This document shows positions 1 through 13,003 of a stretch of DNA of 64,000 nt, piece by piece; position 1 is the stretch's first letter, and the number at the start of each line of letters is the position of its first letter. Origin of the DNA: Incurvaria masculella (taxonomy: Eukaryota; Arthropoda; Insecta; Lepidoptera; Incurvariidae); contig OX335645.2 of assembly GCA_946894095.1 (NCBI GenBank), forward strand, positions 11,245,001 to 11,309,000, in the 5' to 3' direction. Under the pieces are notes generated by a model. It was not told where the DNA came from. It saw only the letters and a list, made by a program, of their open reading frames with translations, and did no database searches. The position numbers were made by a program, and so were the translations under genes.

Positions 1-1128
1 CCGCTGACCTACATCCGGATATCCGGGTATAAGTGCAGACTAATAGATTCTCCCTTTAGAAGCCTCCTTCTTGTAACCGTAGGAAAGTTGTTGACTTGTA
101 GGTACTCACCGCTTACGCTTTGCTTTGCCTAATCATTTATTATAGGTTAACATCTTAAGATCGATAAATGCAGACTTCCAGCACATTTATTATTTTCGAT
201 ATGCGCAAGAATTACTACTATCTGACATATTGCCATGATAATAAGTCACATTCCAGAAGGAGCTGGGTGCAATTCCGAGACATTCCATTTATTTTGAGTA
301 CGGCTGCATTTAACTGTATGGGAAACACGGACAATAATGCATTGCCGTTTTGACCAATTTGATTTGCGATGTACCAACCTGGGCGCGTATCTATCTAGAA
401 ACCAGGGAGAAAAACTACATACTGTCTGCATGGATTTGGTACCTTGACATGTCCCGCATTATATACGAAAATGAAGTACACATTCCAATATGTTGTTTTG
501 TGTTGTTTGGAGTTTGTTTAGTAGTGTTCTTTGGTGTTCTTTGATGTTCTTTGGTGATTTGTGAACTTCAACATGGATAATTAGCACTGAAATTTCTACA
601 TAAGGCCTTGCCAATCAAAGGACGAGACAACGCGAGTGTGTGCCGCCCATCATTAAAAAAAAAACACTTGACGAAAAAATATTTTAGGGTGGCCTAAAAC
701 TGTACTAAGCCATCTACTCGTCTACCGTAACTTTCAGGTTCCAAAGCAACTTCAACAAAAGTAGGAGGTTCTCAATTCGTCAGAATCTTTGATTTTTATA
801 TATGTCATATGTAATAAGCTAGATGGTATTGCTTATATAACATATTTGTGATTTTCTATACACCTATTTAGACAACTGTATCATCTGGCTCATCATCGAA
901 ATGATCTCATCTCACAGATAAAATCTGCCCCGGCGCGACCTGGCTGCGCTACATTGACCTACAACTACAGTTTATTACTCAAGTACACATAGTGGCTCAT
1001 TATTTTGCAGATCTCTAGCCGTTCTGTTTGCAGATCCGTATGACGTGATTGATAATTTTAAAATCGGAATAACCGATAAACATGTACTATTCAAAGAAAC
1101 TATGTGCACAACATAACCCTTTTATAAA
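1..1128. other. intergenic, no gene seen
   Basis: AT-rich. Contains an eroded family S piece (220-355), TGTTCTTTGGTGTTCTTTGA mini-repeats at 520-560, and a decayed inverted-repeat element at 735-800. No coding signal. Confidence 0.55.
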
Positions 1129-1872
1129 TACGGTCGGGGAAAAAGTTTCTTCGCATTTTATATGAAAACTCAAGAATTTTTTTTTTTCAAAGTTTAATTA
1201 ATTTTAATTATAGTATAAATGTTTAATTTTGTTCGTGAACTTTCTGCCATCTTGCAGGTTGTGACATGATGCCATTGCTGTAGAAATTTTGGAATTTTTT
1301 GATGATCCAGCTTTTTTCAAATAGGTGAAAACTGTTTTGTGGTCAATTTCCAGTTCTTCAGCTACGTCGCAAATACTAAAATTCCGATCTTGCTCCACTT
1401 TTGTAAAAATGGAGCGAGGTGCATCTTTGACATAAAAATTCCCGGATTGAAAACGCTAAACCCACTTTGTGCTACTCTTACGCCCGTTTCTACCGCCTAG
1501 CTACCTTTCGGTTACATCATGTAAATATCATGGATATATGCAATACAATTTTGAGGTAACTGGAGGTGGTATAACAGGGGTTAGTGATACTGCATAAGGT
1601 CCATAAACGTCACCAGTTTTTTTCGCGGCATTCGTTCAATTTTATTTCTTTTTTGTAATAACTTTTTGAAATTTATCGAATTTATTCATTAGATTCATTC
1701 ATTTTGACAGAAGGAAAAACAAATGAAAAATAGCGGGAAACAAAATTTTACTAATTTTTTTTTATTTACATTTTTAATGTCATCAAAACTAGCCAGATAC
1801 AAATAAAATAGTACAAAGACATTTTATTACAAGTTTATGCATACTATATGCGCAGACTTTTTCACCGAAATA
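1129..1872 (-). mobile_element. internally deleted mariner relative
   Basis: Left end GGTCGGGGAAAAAGTTTCTT and right end GACTTTTTCACCGAAAT are the same termini as the mariner at 31261, but only about 740 bp apart. The remaining minus-strand frame (1204-1398) keeps part of the DNA-binding domain (CDVAEELEIDHKTVFTYLKK) and then jumps directly to the C-terminal part (AMASCHNLQDGRKFTNK, cf. GIMSLPTRWQKVIEQN). The catalytic core is gone, which makes this a non-autonomous deletion derivative. The upstream half is further eroded. Confidence 0.85.
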
Positions 1873-2372
1873 TTATGTATGTAGTTAGTAGGTACCAACA
1901 TAAAATGGTTTACCTGCATTTCCTCCTTTAATTAAAAATAAGCGTTCACCCACGTAGCTGACAATATAATGTAACCAACAACAGTAGGTAACAATAGTAC
2001 ATAACTTTGAGATATGTACTATTGTGAAAAAAGACTTGAGAATTTCCAGCACGAATCCCAATCGACTAATCGCGCGTATATGTAAAGATTTTTCTATTGA
2101 AATGGATAAAAACATTAACACATTTTGAATATCGAGCAACGAGTGCCCATTTCGGAATTTTCCCAGAACTGCGCTGCTTCGGTCGGGTCAAGAGTGGGCT
2201 GGTGCGAGGAGCGATGCCTCTGGCAGACACGGCTACGATTGCCGGGATTGATCTCTATTCTGGGCGCATCTCGCCGCTGGTGTTGTGAAGACATGCGGCA
2301 AGATGTTTATTCTCTTAGAAGGATACCGACCGAGGCCACAGCAGTAGCTCAACTCAGGCGATTTTTGAGATA

Positions 2373-2810
2373 AATACCTTCCAACTATCGAGTATCGGGG
2401 TGGACACTTAAATATTGGGGGAACACTGCTGGTTCTGTTATTTTAAAAAAGTTAATTTAAAGGACATTTCGCGACAGTTCAGCCCTTCAGGTAAGAGGGA
2501 GTGGGAATAACAACTCACTTTTTAAATAATTCATGTTTCCGCACTTCTTAAACATCATTTTAGTTTGGTGAAAATCCAGTTTGTCCCATAAATACGTTGG
2601 AAATATAAGAACCAGTTCCATCATTTGAATTATAATATATTTCTCAGCTTTAGGTTAACTCACTCCTGAACTCGAACTCACTCTTACCTGAATGGGCCCC
2701 CTGAACTGTCGCGAATGGTCCTTCAAATTAACTTTTTTTAAATAACAGAACCAGCAGTGCTTCCCCAATATTTAAGTGTCAACCCCGACACTCGATGGTG
2801 GAAAGGTATT
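2373..2810. mobile_element. fold-back element with long inverted repeats
   Basis: Arms of about 130 bp are inverted copies. The left one contains AATACCTTCCAACTATCGAG, CACTTAAATATTGGGGG, CACTGCTGGTTCTGTTATTT and CGCGACAGTTCAG. The right arm is the complement with a few mismatches. The unique middle is about 170 bp. No coding capacity. Target duplication could not be defined. Confidence 0.83.
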
Positions 2811-3129
2811 CATGCAAAAATCTAACCTTTATCCTAAACCTACCTACACCGCGAAACTAGGTAAGAGCCCAAGCAAGGGAGTGTGCCTGTACAGGTGTAC
2901 GAAATCAAGACATTGAATGGAGTGCGCTACTGGATGTTAAGCTTCTGCACGGTTACCCAATGCGATGGTACCAACCATGGTGGGCAGGGATTTCAAAACA
3001 TGGAACTGCTAGCAATGATAACGAAATGCTCTTATTCAACTCAGAAAGAGAGAGAAAGTTGTGCCTGGCAGACCGGGATTTAAGCCCATGACCGCTGGCA
3101 TGGATGGCAAGTCCAACCGCCTTTGAGGT

Positions 3130-4537
3130 ACGAATCGCTACGAGTATTTTTAACGAATCTTAAAAAATATCAACGAAACGACTACGTGAGATCCCGGCTT
3201 AACTTATGAGGGAAATAATTATATTATTTGTAAATATTTCTTGCGACCTGTATGGCAATTGAAAATGATCTCGGACGTTGTCAGGCAGAAGTCAGATTAA
3301 TTCACCAGGATCTAACGTTCACACGCCACCGCGCCGACCACGCCGCCGCCGGGTGGTGTGGGGCGCGCGGGGTGTGCTGACGGAGCGGCGGGGGGGGGGG
3401 GGGGAGTGATGGTGAAAGATTGATGAGCTTTCGCTGGTCCGCATTTAGTCATAACGATGTTGACGTTAAGTATGAGAAGACCAAATTATCGGGTCATTAA
3501 TAATTATGTGTGAGTGAAACATAAGGGAAAGTGACTGGTTTTTGTTACTTACCTATCCATCTCTTTTTAATCTGAGGTGTCATATTTTTTATATTTGAGA
3601 TAGAGTTTATAGAGATCAAGCGGTAAAGGAAAGTTAACTTCTTGAAACCATCACCGTGGAAATAAATTATATTTCATAGACTTTTTCGGCGTGATCGCAA
3701 ATGTTCAGCGTAACCAAATTGTTGTTTTTGGTCTTGTTATTTTTTCCGCCTCGGCAGACCAGGGGCGCGACTCCTTGCGATTCGATAAGCTTGGTAAAGT
3801 CACTCTGAGCGCGGTTGGGTTCTAGATAGGTGGCCGTTTTCAACCGTTGAGGTTTGCCTAGGTTCCACTTAAAACTGTATGTTCCCTTTTCCTTACTTAC
3901 TAGGTGGTAGAGTTTATCCTAAACGCATTGAATGAACGATGGTCGAAGCGGCAATGCAAATCGTCCGTGTCTTCCATCCAGTACAAAGTATCTGACCAAT
4001 ATAAGGAAGGTCCTGGTGGCTGTGTGGCTTATAAATATCACGACCTATCCGTTCCCAGTTTGAATTTTCACTTTATATGAATAAACTAAACATTGAAAAT
4101 TAGCTATTATGTGCGGTCGAAGAAATAAAATTGTATTATTTCGCGAAACATTTTTCTTCTCTACCTGTAAAGTTTATCGACAGCCACAGTCAACTGTTTC
4201 AAAAACATGCTAACCAAGTTAACTAGGCGTTTGCGTAACCATAACATTACAAGACAGTGCATTTCCGGTCCGGCCGCCCGCCCTCCGCCGCGGTCGTGGG
4301 CGGATGCGCAGCGGCTGCGGCCGGAAAGCGGACGTTGGTGACAGCCACAGAGCGTTGTCTGGTCTGTGGTGACAGCTCATTGTCAACCAACTATCGGATT
4401 ATGCTGGGTGTTTAAGAAAAGGGTATGGAAACTTAAGGAAGAGGAAATAATTACTGATGATTAAAAGAAAATATGCATAAAACAAATTAGCATTCCGATT
4501 ATTTTTTAAATCCCAATGTACGCATTGCCATTTTTAA
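3130..4537. other. intergenic, no gene seen
   Basis: AT-rich with two CpG-rich patches (3320-3410, including a run of 12 G, and 4258-4335). A family S fragment lies at 3935-4030. Nothing coding is supported. Confidence 0.5.
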
Positions 4538-4817
4538 AAAACCGGCCAAGTGCGAGTCGGACTATCACACGTAGGGTTCCGTACCATCGTACAACATTTA
4601 ACACAAAAAATTAACGTTTCAATTTTTTTTTACTTTACCTATTTGTTGTTACAAAATAAGTACGGCAAAATAAATACACACTCTGTGAAAATTTCAGCTG
4701 CCTACCTATTACGGTTAATGAGATACAGCCCTGTGACGGACGGACGGACGGCCGGACAGCGGAGGCTTAGTAATACGGTTCAATTTCCACTCTTTGGGTA
4801 CGGAACCCTTAAAAGGA
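4538..4817 (+). repeat. dispersed repeat family R, copy 1
   Basis: About 280 bp starting AAACCGGCCAAGTGCGAGTC and ending TTTGGGTACGGAACCCTTAA, with internal AATACACACTCTGTGAAAAT and GACGGACGGACGG. The ends AGGGTTCCGTACC and GGTACGGAACCCT are mutually inverse. The family is non-coding; the class is not known to me with certainty. Confidence 0.85.
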
Positions 4818-6945
4818 GGACGGTAATACATTATTTTATAATTTCGATTTGTGTGGTAAGGATTCATCCAATAATGAGCATTTTTGTAGTTTCTGTAGCC
4901 TATCCGGAAGCACCTTGTATTCCTATTATTTTTGTCTGAATACTTTTCACAATAGCGAGAATCTTAATTATTTCCCTGCACGAGGAACGTACATTGGGAA
5001 CAATTCGGTATATAGGTCGAACAAGCTTTCATGGAGTTGCATGTGCCTGAACGGATCCGCAACAGAATCTCTGTTCAAGTGGGTGCTGGTTTATTTTTGC
5101 TAATTTTGGCGCCATCAATGTTCCAGTTTCCATGAGAGGAGGGGCGGGGCGGCGCGCGGCGCGAGTTCGCTCGCTCGCTACTTGACACCGCCGCGTCGTA
5201 ACTCCCTGGCGCGAGGCGCTCGTCCGTCCCGGGCAGATGTACTCATCTCGTAAATTGTTCGATGCCGTAGTTGCGTGTATTTTGATAGAGCAGAGGCGCG
5301 GTTCATCGACCGCGGCTGCTGGCGGGACCATTATCTGCTCAAGGGATTCTGAAATAGATCTCCGGAGTGACGGAGCGGAGTCGGCCTCGTGCTTTGCCGT
5401 GGTGGTGGCGCCTGCTGTGCCACGAAGTACCTACTTCCTTATTCGTCTGCTGTCATATGGCGCGCTGCAGACAACTTGGCCGCCGTCAATTCGCACGCGG
5501 AAACGTATTCTTATCCCCGTTTTCACAACCGTTACCTGAAATCCGATGAGTAACTTTGTGTTACGTTACATATTTATATTATGTAACCGAAAGGTAGCTT
5601 TGGGATTTTTGCAGCTGAAGGTGGTGAAAACGGGTATCCATTGGGGCCAAGTATCATAAATTCGTAAATAAATATTTCACGTCACGAGAAATTTGGACGG
5701 CTTTATTTTTTATTTATGCGAATGGACATGGGCGGACTTATCCTGCCTGGTTCAACGAAGAAAAATATTCACTAAGTGCCAAAGATGTATTTGGAATAGA
5801 GGCACATGTTTCAATCTCATTATCCACATGGGTTGGGCCAAAACTCGGACGCGCGGCGAATGTGGGGCAAAGAAGCGGTGGCCTCCGCCGAGGTCGACAG
5901 GCGATTTCCTCCCTCGATCACGAAGCGACGCAACGAAGCGCGGTGCGGAAGCGGTGCGGCAGCCATACCCACATCACCTGTCGCCTCCGTCGCTGCCGCC
6001 TCGCTCGCCCCGCACCGCCTAGTCGGGGGTTATTCATTTTTCGTCACCGGCCAAATTTGTATGAAAAATGAGCTTTGGAGTATTTATTTTCCACATTCGT
6101 CATCCTAATATTAATGTAACAAATTATTTTACTTTTTCGTCATCGGGGTAGGTGAAAGTATACTTGGCAGATAAAATCAACATCCGTGTTTCGTAATGAA
6201 TATGGCCTTATGCTAAGTACACTATTAAGATATTTATGTTTGTTAAATCACTAGTTTAAATCACATACATCGTAGGTATTGAAATAATATTAGTAAAATT
6301 AAATTTACTATTGGACTAAAATAATAGAAAATAAAAAAATCTTTGTACAAACGTCAAACGTAATTTTGTTATGTCGTCAATCGAAATATTGGGTTCAAAT
6401 ATTTTTTATGATGAAACTAAATACCAATATTTGCATACAATATAACTACTTACCTACCATATTTGTCTACTGGAGGGACACATTACAACAACCAGGACGT
6501 TCCTAGTTACCTATCACTACATATTTTTTAAATGTAACGCTTAACTTAGAAGACTGTCGATTTATTTTAATCGACACTTAAAGGGTTTATATTACTAAAG
6601 TGCTGATTATTTTATACTGGTATTGATATAAAGCTACTAAGAAAGGCTCTCAATATGTGGCGATTAAGATAATCAGCAGTCGGTGAAAAAGGCCCTAATT
6701 TTTGTAAATCTCTAAATCACAGAAATGCTCTTTGGTTATGTTTCACTTATTATAAATACATTTTACAGATTAGGTACACGGATTAAACACAAATATACCT
6801 AATTGTGAAGAATAATTTCGCTTATTCGAAACTTATTCATTAATTTCCAAAAAAACTGCTTGACGTCAAAGTACCCTTCAACAGATTTACCAGACTTGAA
6901 CTGAATATTTGGTCTCTTAGTATGTACCCAGTTCGTCGTTCTTTG
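4818..6945. other. intergenic with two CpG-rich blocks of unknown role
   Basis: CpG-dense stretches at 5125-5260 and 5850-6015 stand out from AT-rich surroundings and open overlapping frames on both strands, none with a recognisable motif. They could be untranslated first exons or promoters of a gene outside the window; nothing in the sequence decides this. A small inverted-repeat element lies at 6570-6700. Confidence 0.4.
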
Positions 6946-7207
6946 GGTTCCGTACACAAAGGGTGCCAAATGGAACACTGTTACTAAGCCTCCGTTGTCT
7001 GTCCGTCCGTCCGTCCGTCACAGGGCTGCATCTCATGAACCATATCTAATAGGTAGACAGATTACATTTTTACAGATTGTGTATTTCAATTGCCGCTTTA
7101 ATGGCAAATAAAAAACGTACAATAAAGGTGAATTCTATGGTCGAATCTTGTATAATGGTACCGAACCCTTCGTGTGCGAGTCCGACTCGCACTTGACCAG
7201 TTTTTTT
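6946..7207 (-). repeat. dispersed repeat family R, copy 2
   Basis: Inverse orientation to copy 1: TGGGTTCCGTACACAAAGGG, GTCCGTCCGTCCGTCCGTC, CAGGGCTGCATCTCATGAAC and finally GCGAGTCCGACTCGCACTTG. The apparent reading frame at 7070-7315 is this repeat. Confidence 0.85.
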
Positions 7208-8329
7208 TATTCCGGCGTCAACATTAGCCATCTTCAAGTTGCTAAGTTTTATTTCTCTCTGGATGACTCCAAGGGACTGCAAAAACCTTGGTTTTATTTC
7301 GCCCATTAGCCACATTAGGTGGTGGTGCCATGCTTCTACCGAGTTTGTGGCTCTGTAGCGTTCTGCAGAACATGTCCATGCCAGCTGTATTGCTGTTTGA
7401 TTAAATAATCATTGAACAAATTAGTTCCACCCGTATCTGGACATGTCTGCATGACACAGAGCCAACCCTTAGTCAGGAGGCAAGCAAGTAAAATGAAAGT
7501 TGCAAAGCAAGTAAAACCCTCGTAATTGTGTTTCTGTCAATTGGTTAACTGGCCTATTTGCGCCGTTTTTATCATGCTCCAATCATTCTTAGTTTAACTG
7601 TACCTCCCATACTGTGAGTACTGGATGACGAAAAAGGAAATTAAAAAGTCACCTTATTTTTAGGGTGACGAATGTGGAAATAAATTTGTTTAGCTTGTGA
7701 CGTCACGATGACGAAAAAGGAATAACCCTCGTTCGTCGGGACCTCAGTCCGAGGTTTTCTTGCCTTTCCTCAGGAAAAGTTATTTTGTAGAGGTAGACCG
7801 ACGAAGAAACCACCGGAAAGAAACCCCTAAAATAGACTTGTGCCAAAGCTCAAATTTAGCTGTTTAATGCAGGCGAAGATATTTTATCGATCACATTCAC
7901 GTTTATAAGTACGGAGATACACAATAATATTTTGTTTTGTTTTTGCGGTACCGTGCAATTTGTCTACTTAGTTACCAACTCGCGGGTGAGAACCTTTAAA
8001 TGCCAGCCGGTAGTAAAAATGGCGTAATAAAGTGGAAAATCGAATAAAATAAAATTTGTGTTTATGTTCAGTTGTCGCGTCGCTGACAACTTGAATTCTC
8101 GATTTCTCATCAACAAAAATTACAATACCGACCGATGAGGCAACGTGTGGTCCAAGATATTTAAATCAGATACAATTAATTATTTTCACCAATTTTGACT
8201 ATCATACAAATGTATTTAAAACAATAAAAAAATACTAAACGTGCAAATTTAGGCTAGGAGCCTTTTAATATTTGAGTCGTCTCCCACACAATCACTAAGG
8301 AAGACCCTGCTCACAACATTATCATATAA

Positions 8330-8605
8330 GACTGAATATGGATGGCACTACCTCTGTCATGATAATACACACACCGCACTCCCGAAGGAATTATGTGCCA
8401 TGCCAGGACCTTCCCTTTATGAGCACGGCTACATTGAACTGGATGGAAAACACCTAGGTACTACCTAGTAGGGTAAGGGAACCTACAGTTTTATAAGGAT
8501 ACCGAACCATGGAGCAGCACACATTCTTGACGAAATATGCATTATCCAACTCTGATAATAAAGTGGTGCATAAATGCGGCGGGGATCGAACCGTAATATG
8601 TGCTG
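8330..8605 (+). repeat. dispersed SINE-like family S, copy
   Basis: Contains CTCCCGAAGGAATTATGTGC, CATGCCAGGACCTTCCCTTT, ATGAGCACGGCTACATTGAA, CTGGATGGAAAACAC, CTACCTAGTAGGG and a right part GGCGGGGATCGAACCG like the reverse of a tRNA B box. The tRNA-like tail suggests a tRNA-derived SINE read backwards; this is inference. Confidence 0.75.
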
Positions 8606-10984
8606 TTACTGTGACACCATTCCCGCTTCCCGCAATAATAGGGCCTGTTTAGGTACTATAACTTATTCTATGGCGTTATATCCCATCACATATTATTTTG
8701 AATCCTGATAATCATGTTTACAGAAGTAAAGTAATCTACTGTAAGTCTTGATTTTTAAACTTGGTCTGTGGTCAAACGCTGGAAAACAGTTGCTGCCGTT
8801 ATACACGGATCGACGTCCATACGCCCTAGTATAGCAAATAATCATATTATAGCTAGTGGTATTCCTTAAGGGTTTGTACCATGGATTTAAATATAAGATT
8901 TAAAATCGCCAAAGCACAGAAGTATTTCGGAGAGAAGTCCAGTTTGGCAACCAGGAATAAAAGCTATAAGTTGGTAGTACTCTAAAAAAATTGCGGCAGA
9001 CTCCATTTAACTTCCGTAGTTTAGTCTAAAAAAACTTCGATGGCACATTGGGAGGCAAACAAACAGACGATCCCAATGCACAGAAGTAATGTAGATAGAT
9101 GTGGCAGGATGCCCTGTGCTGTGTGCACGTACATATAGGTATGTGCATATTGTAGAAGAGTACACAATGTAGGTCGCAACTCGAACCATGTGAGATCACT
9201 CCAAATCGTAGCGAGCGATCAAATTAGATGTTTTAGCGGTGTCGGCCTAATTTACTCCGTTGCTCAGTGTTATTGCTTTGCGTAAGCGCAATTGCGTAGG
9301 CACATGTATCTACCGAATACAGTTAACTAATTACCTAATATGAACGGACAAAATTGAAAATGGCTTAACATCAATCTTGCGATTAGTGGCAATAGTATTG
9401 AGAATTCATTTCTGTCTTCGCTTAAAATATGTTAAATTGTTCAATGTAACAAAAAAACAGTTCGGTTCTGGCGATGGAATTGTAAAGCTCCCAAGGTGGC
9501 GAGGAAATGTAGGGTAGGTTGGAAAATTCGATCACAACAAGGTACAAGGAATAAGCGACGTACGCAGGTACGCCCGAAAAAGTATCTTTACGTAAGGTAA
9601 AAGGTTGTTTACATGATTAAAAAAGATATGGTTGCTGCAACAACTGGTAGCCAAAGAAAAGTACCCACCTGCGCTTCCGGTGCCGTGGGCGGTGCACGAT
9701 GCTTGCGCGTGCGTTCGCCGAATAAGCACGCTGACAGCCACGACATTTTTAAATTAATGTAATTTAATATCTAAGATTCAAAGTCGAATAATCTATCAAC
9801 GAATAGCAAACATTTTCATTTCTTTTGTACTTGTATTAATTTTGTACACTCGTCTCGCGATGTCTACCACAACGACTTTCAGTTTCCTGTGACGAAAATC
9901 CGGCGAGGAAAGTCGAGGGAGCCGGCGGAGGTGGCGGCGCCGCGCGTGTCGGCGGTGCGGCGTCGCGACGCTACTCGTACTGTGCCGTGGACGCCGGCGC
10001 CGCCGCCGCCGCCCGCCCTGGAGGCCGCGACCGCCCTCCCCCGCCCCGACTCCCCAGCGCTGTTCCTTCCCGCCCACCTAGTGCTCTCTACAATACTCTT
10101 AGCCGATAGGATAACTTGATTTAGATTTTTATTATTTTAAAAGTAAAATTATCGAATGGATTTATAACCTCTTTGTTCTATGTTTTGTTTGATTTTATGC
10201 ATGTTGTGTTCACTACCAGTGGAGTGTGCACCTTTGTTTTAAATGATTTTTGTGTATCTCAGTGTATCCTGTGTACTACTTTGTCTGTGAACCTATTAAT
10301 AAATAAATAAAAATAAATACGAGACCTCGAACTAAATAAATGTTTATCACTTCATAACACTAAAACCGCATGGAGTTGTCTCACCTCCCTACCATACTGT
10401 ACATAAAAAGTGATGTGTTTAATCATAGGCATTCATTCGTGCAATCAGCCTTAAGCAAGGTAAGACTTACTAAAGCTCGCAGCCAAGTGTGTGTTGTAAA
10501 ATTCCATAGATAAGGGTGGACTGTGTTGTGTGAAAATGTATGTTTGTGTAAAGTGTGTTTCCTATTAACAAAAATATGCTCAGTTAAATATTCTTTTAGG
10601 ATTCAGTGCAGTTTAAAACAGTGTGTTAACAACATACTGTACAATAGCAGTGCTCGCGTGTGGTCTGCGTCGCGCGTCGTGGCGTCCCGTCGGAAGCATA
10701 ATATTATTGTTTTTGGTTTTCCGACGCGCCTCGACGAAATGGACAAATATTCGGATAGTATTTGTAAGCCCTAATAAATGGAAATACTATTTCACTTTAT
10801 AAACATATGGGTTTATTTGATAGAAAAACAAGAGGGAAGTCATATCAAGTGTAAGCTTAGCTCATAAATAGGTTTTGGTTGAATTGATTTAGGATTACCC
10901 TTCCCGTTAGTATTTCCATTCAATATCATTCAAGCTTCAGCAATTGACCAGAGATATTGCTCGCTAAATACGATTCAAACTGGT
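8606..10984. other. intergenic with a CpG-rich block
   Basis: The block at 9890-10085 is strongly CpG-rich with long frames on both strands dominated by Arg, Pro and Ala; no motif is recognised. At 10665-10770 a short CpG-rich piece contains an inverted repeat (CGTCGGAA and TTCCGACG) and a tiny frame MDKYSDSI ahead of a GT. Insufficient to call a gene. Confidence 0.4.
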
Positions 10985-11937
10985 TCCAGGACATGGACAC
11001 CAACCCGCAGGAAGCTGCTCAAGTCGTTGCTCTGTTGCACCTGGCCATAGTCGGCGCACAGTTGCTGGGCGATTACATTTGAGCAAATCAGCGGATCATA
11101 GAGTTTACAGAACATTTTTGGAGGCTGGTGCCTTCAACCGGCGGCCTGGGACGGTCCGACCTCGGTCCACAAAAGATTGATATGACAGTTTTATCGAGCT
11201 GACATCGTTGCGTGACCGGCACCTCAATACTGTCCAAGTGCAACAGCAACTACAAGGTGTCCGAGGAGTCGCCGTTAGTAGGTGGACGATCTATAGGACA
11301 AGCATGACTTTTGTTTGCACGTGAGCACGTGAACTGGACGCTTGTTCTCAGATGAGTTCAAAGTCAGTCTCTTTAGCAACGACGAAAGAGGGCGAGTCTA
11401 TTGCCGACCTGGGGAGCAATTTTCGAAGTGCTACATTCAGGAAAAAGTGAGTTATGGCGGTGGTTCGTGCATGATCTGGGGAGGCATTTCTCTCGATGTA
11501 GGAACGGAACTTGTTTTCATTGAAAGGGCGCTTGGTAGACTTGGTGGAAGAGGCTCAACCGTGCCACGATACATCAACGATATCCTGCAAAACCACATTG
11601 TGCCTTTAGCCTTTCAAATTTTGTGTTTATGCACAATAATGCCAGGCCACACAACGCGCGAATCGTCGGGCAGTACCTGGCTAAAGTCGGCGTGATGACA
11701 ATGGCATGGCCAGCACGTAGCCCTGACCTTAATCTCATAGAGCATCTATGGGATGAGGTAAAAAGAAGAATTCGGGCTCGGAATACTGCACCTGCAAATT
11801 TACCGGAGCTTAATAATGCTCTGACGGAGGAGTGGGAAGCTGTACGCCAAGATCTGGTAAAATGCATAAAATCCATAAAGACCCACATGGAAGCAGTGAA
11901 AAAGGCACGTGTTAATTATTGTTTCTTTTTGGTTTAG
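10985..11937 (+). pseudogene. Tc1-like transposase relic
   Basis: N-terminal fragment from 10993 (MDTNPQEAAQVVALLHLA) with frame breaks and deletions. It is followed by SDEFKVSLFSNDERGRVYCR, EKVSYGGGSCMIWGGISLD, then after another frameshift FMHNNARPHNARIVGQYL and WPARSPDLNLIEHLWDEVKR. This is the Tc1-type DD34E layout. The second catalytic Asp, normally in HDNARPH, is Asn here (HNNARPH). The piece between the first Asp and this motif carries insertions. Terminal repeats were not found, so outer limits are open. Confidence 0.87.
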
Positions 11938-12233
11938 GATTTATTGTTTTATTGCTGTATTAAATTAAACAAACATGCTCATTGCGTTTTATAGTTTATC
12001 TTATTTTGTTTGTTTGGACTTCATAGTATTAACAGATAGTAGAAAATAAATATAATGTACCTAATAACAATGTAACTGAACTAGTGCATTAAAATCTACT
12101 CTAACTTTACCCGGCTTTAAATCAACAGTCCACTGCTCTCTGCAGCACAGTCTACCGACTAGTGCAGGGGACAGTATTCACTACGTATGTACACTATTAC
12201 TCAATAAATGTTTTTTACTTTACTTCATTTTAA

Positions 12234-12300
12234 GGCGGCCCATCCCGCTCAACTCCCCATACAAATACAGCAAACTGGGTCTGTGTCCACCAAGTGGGTC
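12234..12300. mobile_element. MITE family A end fragment
   Basis: TTAA (12230-12233) followed by GGCGGCCCATCCCGCTCAAC and TCCCCATACAAAT. This matches the family A terminus for about 35 bp, then departs from it. No matching right end was found nearby; a truncated copy or a relative with a different interior. Confidence 0.6.
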
Positions 12301-13003
12301 GCTACGTCACAGCCCACGTGATAAAGAAGGCGTGACTTAGCGACATTCGCGACATGGCGCTGGCGGTGTTAGGTTGTGGGACAATATTATGGTCTGCGGC
12401 GCAATTTTCGGCGAACAGTCGATTACACGATGAGAATGTGTGTAAAATGTTGCAAACATTACACAGGACAAAATAATCTGAAGTTTGTAGGTGGAATTAC
12501 GTTTAATTTGTCAGTAAAACACCTCATATTTTATAATGAGTCAATATTCGAGCATTGTATCGATGTATCGCTCTTGCTATGTGCCGATAGATGGCGCGCA
12601 ATCATTTTCGTTTTACGGTAAGAAATGTTGATCTCATGATGCAAATTTTAATGACATTTTTAAATTAAAATTATTTGAATCCGCGCGAAGGCATGGATTT
12701 AAATTTCTAAGGTTTTTTTTATAGAAGAAACACTTAGTAAAATTTAAAAGGCGCCATCTAGTTGTAGTCTTGTAACCACTAAGAATAGCTCTCGGAATAG
12801 CTGCTACCAGAATATCGATTCTTCCGGTAGATGGATTTCGCAAAAATGGGCGGTGCATGACCCCACCATGAAGCGATTTTTCCCCCGCTTCCCCGCAGTG
12901 TCACGCTGCGATCCTTAGTAATATGAGTTAAAAACATCTCCTCTCTCCCTCTATCCTCGGTGGTGTGGACCAAATTAAGATGACAAAGGAAAGCGTCGGG
13001 TGA
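12301..13003. other. intergenic, no gene seen
   Basis: Unique-looking sequence after the family A end fragment. Two ATGGCGC-containing pieces (12590 and, inverted, 12750) hint at another eroded inverted-repeat element. Open frames are short and featureless. Confidence 0.4.

Noticed and set aside
10738..10775. Start exon of a plus-strand gene (MDKYSDSI then GTAAGC)
   Set aside because: No downstream plus-strand exon of matching phase could be identified, and the frame stops three codons later if unspliced.
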